The notes below the pieces were generated by a model. The model searched no databases, was not told where the DNA came from, and worked only from the letters and a program-made list of their open reading frames with translations. DNA of 64,000 bases from the NCBI GenBank assembly GCA_022457065.1, contig JAJGBQ010000003.1, forward strand, positions 2,108,001 to 2,172,000. The letters run 5' to 3'. The position numbers and the translations under genes were made by a program. Shown piece by piece: positions 57,625 through 64,000 of this stretch. This stretch comes from Curvularia sp. ZM96 (taxonomy: Eukaryota; Ascomycota; Dothideomycetes; Pleosporales; Pleosporaceae). Each line of letters begins with the position of its first letter. Position 1 is the stretch's first letter.

Positions 57625-58684
57625 GTTCTCAGAAAAATTCCGAAATTTGGCGTCGTAAGGGCAACGGTTTGATGCAATTCAAGGGCGTGGTTTCCGTTAA
57701 GGGTGTGGGGGTATGATGACTCAGCGGCAAATCCTGCAAATTCGGCAATCGACCCTTGATGGCTTGAGAAGAGCAGCCATAGATCGTTCGTTAGCTGGGT
57801 TAGCGCGCCACCACTCTGCACTCCTCCCAACTCCTACGTCGTGCTTGACGCGAGATGTTGTGCAACTTCCTCCCATCTGTTGCCCTATGCCCATGAGCAA
57901 TAATATGCTCCGAGGAAGGCGCCCATGCTGGAGCTAAATCGAGCTTCATGACTGCTATCTTTTCCTACAATCATGATGTCATTTCGAAGAGTAGGAATTA
58001 AATGCTTGAAGCCATTGAGCTGCCGTCACTGTACTTGGATATGACTTTATGTGATATCCAGCGTCTGAACTCTGCAAAGATGACCTGCGAAAACAGAAAC
58101 ACTCATTAGCGTTATGGTGAAGGTCTTTCTCACTTTGTTTACTGGTATTCCAACGGTGGATCTGCGGTGAATCGCAGTGGCTGGATTGTTGGTGCGGTAG
58201 ATTCTCCCACGACCAGTAATATTGATCGGGAAAACCAAAACAATGAGATCAAGTACAAAGAAAAACTATCAATACGATACATGATAGATAACTCTGACAC
58301 TACCGCCGCTAGTTTTTAGAATAGAGCTGCAAGTTCTAAAGACCCAGGCTCAGCGTGAAGTCACCCTCACACAAGTAATGAGTTCTGAGAATACTTAGTT
58401 ATTTTTGAAGGTAGTGATTTGACTATAATTAGGCTACCATTTTCTAGGTTTACCGGTTGTGAGAGAGGCAGGGTAGGTAATCTCACCAAGTAAAGTCACC
58501 AAAGACACCAAGCAAAGTCAAAGTCGCTAAAACCTACTAGACCCTCGACGCTTTTACCCGACCTACGTGCTATAAAGATTCTTTCATTCTTCTGGCAATT
58601 ACCTGCCCACAAAACTGTTTGCGAGGCGCACGAAGATCATATTCCCCTACAGAGAACAAACAAGAGCTTCGAATACATTCCAGA
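57625..58684. other. Divergent upstream region
   Basis: Between TRM732 (-) and the unknown gene at 58685 (+). AT-rich towards the right, with a short direct similarity of CACCAAG[TC][AC]AAGTC at about 58484-58520. No gene is supported. Confidence 0.45.
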
Positions 58685-60727
58685 ATGCCACCCCGATCTA
58701 AAGGTTTCATAAATCCTATGAAGATAGACACGACCACATCAAAGAAGCGACCTTTGTCACCAAACGCTCCCAGCAGTATCGCGAGACGTCCGAGCACTCA
58801 AGGTGGCTTTGTAATAAGCAGTGATGAGGATGATGAGAGTGCAGATAACGACAAAAACGACTGTGATCTCGTTGCTTCAAAACCCGTTAATCAGCAAGCT
58901 GCCGTCCCTTCAAAGGCACCAGCTTCGGTACAAGAACCATTGCCGGCGGAGCCGACCCAAGGACCCTTTCCCACGAAGCAAATAAACAAGGCTCGTCTCA
59001 ATAAGCTTTTAGGAAGAAATGGAAAACTGAGACAAACTACGAGAAAGGCTTTACCCCCGAGTCCGGCCACTCAGTCTACACAACGTTCCGTAGATCATGC
59101 TGCCAGCAATCAGCTAGCAGAGTCATCCAAAATCTCACAAGAGAGTACAGTGAGCTTTGAACATAGCGCACAAGCGAGTCTTCCGCGAAATCTTGGCAAA
59201 TCTCTGCTCGGAGTAAAGCAGACGGTTGCACCCCGTCCGAAACCTCCCCATGCAGCGATTTCTGCAGCTGAACCACAAAACAATTTTTTTCAGCAACACA
59301 AATCTACGCACACGCCAGGGAACACTGCGCCGATCAAAGCCGTTGATGAAACGAAATGTAGAGAAACAGCCTTGACCGCTCGGCCTCATGTTGGGGTTGA
59401 CAAAGAAAGAGGCCAACAGAAGTTCGTTCCTGTCCTGAAACCAGCGGCGAAGCAAGCTCCTACAAAGCTTCAACCAGACCCCAGGAATGCAACTGTGCAG
59501 TCGAAAGCGTCTCCGGGAGCCAATTCAGGTTCTAAGGCCCAAGAACTTTCTAAAACAGAACCAACCAGACTCCAGTCACGATACCAACATAAAGAAAATG
59601 GACCAAAATCTAAGCAACAAGCCTCAGAGGTACACAGTAAATGCGCTGGATTCACCAGGCCCAATTCACGCTCTTCCGAAAACCCTTCACAAAAGAATGC
59701 GCGTGACGCTGATAATGGAACCAGTGACGTTACTGCTACAGCTCTCCAGAAACCTGTTCAGTATTTGTCCAGCACTCCTATGACGCCCAAACTCGAGCAA
59801 GAAAATCTGAAAACCAAGGATACGGTTACTAAAGGCTCTGAGAAGGCTTCTGGGGCAGAAGCTGCCAAACTATCGCCACCAGTCGCTAGCGATGTAACTC
59901 CAAACCAGGTTACGGATGCCAGCAGCGAGGCTCTAGTACTCCCTCGATGCGAGCTCTCCAAAGATGCGCAACCTTATTTCGAGTACTCAATCTTTCGAAA
60001 GAACTGGTTCAATGAGCAAGATGAGAACGAAGTCCCGGCCGAGGAAATCATTATGCACCGCTTCACCAGTGTGCTTGAGGCAAATACACAAGCTGAAAAA
60101 CTTTTTCAGAGCGAAAAGCCCGGTTACATGATCGTTGAGTACAGCGCCAAACGATATGAACACGGCTGCATAGTCTTGACGAGCAGTATAGCGCCTTTTG
60201 ATTATCCGACACATAAACACTATACAAAGATCTATGTACAACGCGATTATGTCTCGAAGTTCGCAAACCGGACTCCTCAGTCTCTAAAGGGTACATCATT
60301 CATCTCGGGCAGTTGTTACGCTCTCCGACTATTCAAGCTGATTGAAGTATCTGACGCGGTCAACTCAGACTCGAGCTCAGACTCGAACTCTGACTCAAAC
60401 AGTTCTGTATCTACCACAGGAAATTTTATTCGCACATACTGCTCTCATGGTCGCTCCGAAGTATACACTACCCTTAGAGCCGCGAACCGTGCGGCTAGAA
60501 GCCTTCAAGTCCAGCTCAGCCACAAAAAGGACCCAAAGGATGCGATGACCAAGGCTTTCCAGGAACAAGATTTGAAAAACCTCAATGCGAAAGTGTGGGA
60601 GCTCGAGTCGGCTGGAGACGGCGAAGATAGGTGCTGGCGAAGCAAGTTCAACGCATCCGGATTGGGAGGAGATAAACTTGAGTTGGTGGTGGAGAAGGTA
60701 GGAATCTGCGGACCGAGAAATATTTGA
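58685..60727 (+). CDS. Unknown protein with conserved-looking C-terminal domain
   Basis: I do not recognise this gene. Single exon of 680 residues from ATG 58685; an upstream in-frame ATG at 58619 would add 22 residues. Residues 1 to about 420 are polar and disordered, rich in Ser, Lys, Gln and Pro, with an acidic patch SSDEDDESADNDKND near residue 45 and basic nuclear-signal-like stretches. From about 430 a more ordered domain begins: YFEYSIFRKNWF, MHRFTSVLEANTQAEKLF and YMIVEYSAKRYEHGCIVL, then a Ser-Asp-Asn repeat and a second segment with VYTTLRAANRAARSLQVQLSH. The two segments both resemble a helix that follows an 'entry of residues' pattern (EANTQAEKLF and AANRAARSLQ), suggesting an internal duplication. 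Probably nuclear. Confidence 0.65.
   Translation: MPPRSKGFINPMKIDTTTSKKRPLSPNAPSSIARRPSTQGGFVISSDEDDESADNDKNDCDLVASKPVNQQAAVPSKAPASVQEPLPAEPTQGPFPTKQINKARLNKLLGRNGKLRQTTRKALPPSPATQSTQRSVDHAASNQLAESSKISQESTVSFEHSAQASLPRNLGKSLLGVKQTVAPRPKPPHAAISAAEPQNNFFQQHKSTHTPGNTAPIKAVDETKCRETALTARPHVGVDKERGQQKFVPVLKPAAKQAPTKLQPDPRNATVQSKASPGANSGSKAQELSKTEPTRLQSRYQHKENGPKSKQQASEVHSKCAGFTRPNSRSSENPSQKNARDADNGTSDVTATALQKPVQYLSSTPMTPKLEQENLKTKDTVTKGSEKASGAEAAKLSPPVASDVTPNQVTDASSEALVLPRCELSKDAQPYFEYSIFRKNWFNEQDENEVPAEEIIMHRFTSVLEANTQAEKLFQSEKPGYMIVEYSAKRYEHGCIVLTSSIAPFDYPTHKHYTKIYVQRDYVSKFANRTPQSLKGTSFISGSCYALRLFKLIEVSDAVNSDSSSDSNSDSNSSVSTTGNFIRTYCSHGRSEVYTTLRAANRAARSLQVQLSHKKDPKDAMTKAFQEQDLKNLNAKVWELESAGDGEDRCWRSKFNASGLGGDKLELVVEKVGICGPRNI
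60362..60405 (+). repeat. Ser-Asp/Asn-coding simple repeat
   Basis: Imperfect TCAGACTCGAACTC-type units encode an alternating Ser-Asp/Ser-Asn tract inside the preceding gene, between its two ordered segments. Likely a casein-kinase-type acidic linker. Confidence 0.6.
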
Positions 60728-61087
60728 TAAATACGGATTGGGGGCGGCAAAAAGGATGTATCACACATGATATACAGGAAAGGTTGAAATGCGTGGTTTT
60801 TGTTTTCATCAGTTATTAGCTGGCGACAAGTCATTTTCTTTGATCTCACAATCGGGTTGGTTTAACGGCATGTGGTAAATAACTTCTTTTTATAGTTGAT
60901 TTTATCTTAAGTGCATGCGGCAAACACAGCATCCATAGGCAATAACTTAAGGACCTGCAATACGATCTTGAAAGCTCACACTCTTCTCCATACAGTTCAA
61001 CGAAAACAACAGGTCAAGCTCTTACAACAAACCATGTAAAAACATTTCTCTACCCAAACAACCCAAGAACGTGACAAAAACCCCCAT
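60728..61087. other. 3' region between convergent genes
   Basis: AT-rich stretch of about 360 nt between two convergent stops. Nothing else is visible. Confidence 0.5.
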
Positions 61088-61762
61088 CTAACACTTCCGC
61101 CACTCGAGCTTCCAACTCGCATGCTTGAAGTCATACGTGCCAAAATCTCCCTGGATAACCGGCCTAAAATTGACGTTCAAAATGCCTGGGTTTCCATCTG
61201 CACCTGTGCACTTGGACCACTTGAGATCCGACGTGCTGCTGCGCACCGTAACATAGTCTTTTATTTCCGGGCCGTTGCATGCAAGTCCGCCGGTAAGAAC
61301 GCCCTGGACACACCAGTGTCAGTCCCTCTTTCCATGGCACATGAATGCAAAGAGGATGAAGGAGAAGAGGAGGAGGAGTAGTAGAAGGGAAAAGGAATCA
61401 ACAAAACTCACCGTATCGCTCGCGTTCTCGCTCCAGAAAACTTGTGTGAATGTATTCAGTTCACTGTTCCCCTTCAACGCTACGTCTCCGACGTAATCTA
61501 CCTGCCTGACTGCGACCTGCCAGCCCGCACTCGCACCCGCGGATTGAATGTGCACAGCGCAGTTGTCTGTTGAGTCGCCCTTGAGCTGTGTGAAGGCTAC
61601 GCCGGCTGTGTCACCGAGCGTTGTAGAGTCTGACTTTACAGAGCCGGAGTCATTGGGGCACCCGGAGCCGGAGAAGACGAGGCGCGTGATTGTTGGGGGT
61701 GTAGGAGGTGCGGCCAGCGCGAGGAGCGCGAAGCTAAAGAGGGGGAGGATATGGGCGTGCAT
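61088..61762 (-). CDS. Secreted DUF4360-type protein
   Basis: Exons 61762-61412 and 61303-61088 (intron 108 nt) give 188 residues. A signal peptide is clear (MHAHILPLFSFALLALAAP). The mature protein contains FSGSGCPNDSGSV, then VAFTQLKGDSTDNCAVHIQ, YVGDVALKGN and, after the splice, GVLTGGLACNGPEIKDYV and DLKWSKCTG, ending LEWRKC. That pattern of a small beta-rich Cys-containing secreted domain matches DUF4360, common in filamentous fungi. Five Cys remain in the mature chain. A TATATAAA element lies about 180 nt upstream. Function is unknown; extracellular or cell-wall location expected. Confidence 0.82.
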
Positions 61763-61942
61763 TTTGCGGTTGGTGTGGAGAAGCAGGAGTTGGGTTACGA
61801 ATGGGAGATAGAAGGTAGGGCGATCTCAGCAGTTGTCGCCAAAGATGATGTAAATCGTGACGAATTTCTTCTGAATCGTAGGAGTCAATCGCAAGTCCAC
61901 AGGTCTTCTCAGCAAGAGAGAATAAGCACAGGATACATAGCC

Positions 61943-61950
61943 TTTATATA
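61943..61950 (-). promoter_or_regulatory. TATA-box of DUF4360 gene
   Basis: Read on the minus strand, TATATAAA followed by GG, about 180 nt upstream of the start codon at 61762. The strong consensus suggests an inducible TATA-type promoter. Confidence 0.5.
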
Positions 61951-63002
61951 TGTCCCATCTTCCCTCACCCCATTCCCTGCTTCCCAAAGTAATCCCCAAT
62001 CTCCATTACCAAACCCTATGCATCTTCCCCCCAGGGCACCTCGTAAAAAGGAAGATGCCCCTGCATACTTCTCCTCCTAAACAACCATATACAAGCACCT
62101 ATTTTCATGCCCACTCCCATCTATCCCGCAGCAACCTTAATATCCCCGCCCGCGCTCTCGAACCTCTACCCCCTGCTCCACGAGCATTTATCCAAATTAA
62201 GCGAGCCGCTGGAGAAACCGAAAGCGTGTAATACATTGTGGGCCTCCGCCTTTCATAATTGCTCTCATAATACACTTGTCTTCTTTCTTGTCTTCTAGAA
62301 CACTGCTAGGGATATTAGAAAATGCAGATGTATATTGCGGGGTGGAGCGGATGTAAGAAGGGGAAGCAAAGACAACTTTCCGTCGTTTTACTCTGGCGGT
62401 TAGTAGGCTAAGACCAAACACTCATCACTCGTATTTCTCCCGAGCGAGGGGGCGAAGGAAAAAAATAAAATAAAAGAACATATAGTTAACTACACATTAT
62501 GTATGCATGTATTTTCCACCTTGCCTTTCTACCGTAGTCCCCGTGGCAGAGAGACGAGAAAAAAGACAGATAAACACAGCCTTTTTCCCCTCTTTCAAGA
62601 AACTAACTACTTTGCCGCCTTCGTATCCGCAATGTCGAGACTAAAAATGCTCGTTAAACAGATTTCGCGCTGGCGCCAGCTAGTCTAGGTCAGTCAGCCT
62701 TCGCCACGGGTTTGATTCGAGCCTTCTTTTTTTTTTGCCACTTGTATATCTATGCGATACAGCCACTGCACATCTTCGTTCATTCATGAGCCAACCAAAA
62801 AACACAAAAAACACTCTCGACCATCCACGTGCTCGTGATTGTGCATATATCATCGTTGGATATATAGTATACTATAGTACAGTAACAAGTCATTTCGACC
62901 GTCAAAAGGCGCCTCGCTATATGCTTATTTTTCGATGGTAAGAGAGAAAAAAGACCGACTGGACGCCCGGAAATGTGGGGTAAGTAAGTATACACGTATG
63001 CA

Positions 63003-63073
63003 TTGAGAGAGAGAGAGGAAGAAAAGAAAAGGAAGATAGAGACAGATTTGTTTAAGAAAAAGAAAGAAAGGCT
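63003..63073. repeat. Purine-rich (GA)n/(GAAA)n simple repeat
   Basis: A run of GAGAGAGAGAG followed by GAAAAGAAAAGGAAG-type and AAAGAAAGAAAG units. Simple-sequence tract downstream of the Set9 stop, with a second short GAGAGAGAGAG at about 63135. Confidence 0.65.
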
Positions 63074-63213
63074 GACCGAATAGCTTGAACATTTCATATG
63101 ACGCTTCGTAAAATGGTTGACTTTCGCGTTTGCGAGAGAGAGAGGGGCGCAAACGCGATAATCCGCCTCTTTTGCTATTCTTCCCCCTGCAGGCAAAAAA
63201 ATATCTATAACAT

Positions 63214-64000
63214 CTACATCGTCTTTCTGATTCTTCTCCGCTTCCTTCCACTGTCGATCTCGACGCTAGAACTCATTGTATCCCTTGCACTGCGGGGCGT
63301 TGAAAATCGCTCTTTGATATGCTCTTTAATCATCTTCCTCACCTTGTCGCGCTTCAGCTGACGTTCCTCATCCGGCGCAACAAAGCGGTGTACGGTGCGG
63401 TGGTCGCGAATGCGCTGTTCTTTGTCATGTTTGCCCTCCCGTTCCGTTTTTGGCCAGGGAAACCCGTATAGTTTGGAGTGGCGCTCACAGCGTGGACATT
63501 CCTTGCGAGTGTTGTGCCCCTCTTGCTGGACGAAATCCATGTCGCATGTGTGGCAATTGACCCATTTGGAGTCCTTGGCGGAGAGCACGGCGCTCGAGGT
63601 CATGTAGTCACCCGGCTTGCGCGTGTTCTCGACATAGTCGGCTTCGTCTCCGTCTTCAATAGTGATTGGTGTTCCGACGCGGTTCTGGACATCGAAGCGT
63701 GACTTGGATCGAGTAGTTCGAACGACCGGTCGTGGCTTGCGTTTGATAATCTGCTGATTCCTATCGTCAAATTCGTAACTCTCAGAAAGCTCGCTGAGAT
63801 CGGACACGGAGGCTTGTTCTTCTGCAGGCGGGGAGGGCCATGGGGCGTTTACCATAGTCGTAGTAGTTTCCTCCTTCACTGTCATTACTCCCAATGCCGG
63901 TTGATCACAAATGGTCTGTAGGTCCACCTTCTCTTTGGGCTCGCCATTTTCTGGAAGATGGTCTTCGTCGATCGAGGTGGCATCCGTTGTTTCTGAAGGC
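63214..64000 (-). CDS. SET9: Histone H4-K20 methyltransferase Set9, C-terminal part (truncated by window edge)
   Basis: The frame is open from the right edge to stop at 63214, giving about 261 residues of the C-terminal end; the SET domain would lie beyond the window. Recognition rests on the fungal Set9/Kmt5 tail: KPGDYMTSSAVLSAKDSKW, a zinc-like CHTCDMDFVQQEGHNTRK with CPRCERHSKLYGFPWPKT, and DHRTVHRFVAPDEERQLKRD. Four Cys in two CxxC pairs form a probable small zinc finger. The extreme C-terminus is basic (RKRRRIRKTM), fitting nuclear location. Family members methylate H4 lysine 20 and help recruit the DNA-damage checkpoint protein Crb2 in fission yeast. Confidence 0.85.
   Translation of the reverse strand, partial: PSETTDATSIDEDHLPENGEPKEKVDLQTICDQPALGVMTVKEETTTTMVNAPWPSPPAEEQASVSDLSELSESYEFDDRNQQIIKRKPRPVVRTTRSKSRFDVQNRVGTPITIEDGDEADYVENTRKPGDYMTSSAVLSAKDSKWVNCHTCDMDFVQQEGHNTRKECPRCERHSKLYGFPWPKTEREGKHDKEQRIRDHRTVHRFVAPDEERQLKRDKVRKMIKEHIKERFSTPRSARDTMSSSVEIDSGRKRRRIRKTM

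Larger units (their letters stand above)
61763..63213. other. Intergenic region
   Basis: Contains the promoter of the DUF4360 gene and the 3' region of the Set9 gene. Short frames at 61950-62298 and 62780-63251 are low-complexity or lack domains. AT- and purine-rich tracts are present near 62940-63075. No RNA gene recognised. Confidence 0.45.

Noticed and set aside
1..64000. A secondary-metabolite cluster or a mobile element
   Set aside because: No PKS, NRPS, terpene cyclase, P450 set, transposase, integrase or long terminal repeats seen; the ADH, lipase and CLC genes are unrelated housekeeping-type neighbours.

Overview
The window is nuclear DNA of a filamentous ascomycete (Pezizomycotina). 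The reasons are split genes with short GT-AG introns of about 50-170 nt, often with a CTGAC/CTAAC branch point, compact gene spacing, and a typical fungal gene set: a fungal-rhodopsin (PTH11-like) membrane protein, KatG catalase-peroxidase, a bifunctional THI6, a DUF4360 secreted protein and Set9. A dothideomycete (Pleosporales-like) origin is my inference from general character only; no marker was searched. I saw no transposon, rRNA, tRNA, CRISPR array or RIP-degraded AT-rich tract.

Layout, left to right: OMA1-like mitochondrial protease (+); fungal-rhodopsin membrane protein (-); a CBM48 (AMPK-glycogen-binding-like) protein with repeated PL[FL]xHE motifs and a C-terminal membrane tail (+); catalase-peroxidase KatG (-); zinc alcohol dehydrogenase (+); CLC chloride transporter with CBS domains (+); class-3 lipase (+); MAPEG/MGST3 (-); unknown multipass membrane protein (-); dihydrofolate reductase (-); PP4 regulatory subunit Psy2/SMEK in eight exons (-); low-complexity protein with a tandem repeat (+); probable Mediator subunit 22 (+); saccharopine-dehydrogenase-like oxidoreductase (-); RING-PHD protein resembling PHRF1 (+); unknown protein with a Q/P/Y-rich prion-like tail (-); SLC35F-type transporter (-); eIF5 (-); THI6 (+); cleavage/polyadenylation factor Pfs2 (-); DGAT1-type acyltransferase (+); THADA/Trm732 in six exons (-); unknown 680-residue protein (+); DUF4360 secreted protein (-); and the C-terminal part of H4K20 methyltransferase Set9 (-), cut by the right edge.

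Most genes are unlinked housekeeping functions: transcription and mRNA 3' processing (Med22, Pfs2, the RING-PHD protein), translation and tRNA modification (eIF5, Trm732), chromatin and DNA-damage signalling (Set9, Psy2), cofactors (DHFR, THI6), lipids (DGAT1, lipase), redox (KatG, MAPEG, ADH) and ion or solute transport (CLC, SLC35F). There is no biosynthetic cluster and no clear undescribed multi-gene system. The best leads are single-protein oddities: a Gln at the proton-glutamate position of the CLC protein, the PL[FL]xHE repeat array in the CBM48 protein, a PHRF1-like RING-PHD protein with a long RING insertion, three fungal proteins I do not recognise, and a textbook intron at 28226-28286 not tied to an obvious gene.

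Exon boundaries were placed by eye from GT-AG sites. For every gene called complete here the coding length comes out divisible by three. No alignment or transcript evidence was available.
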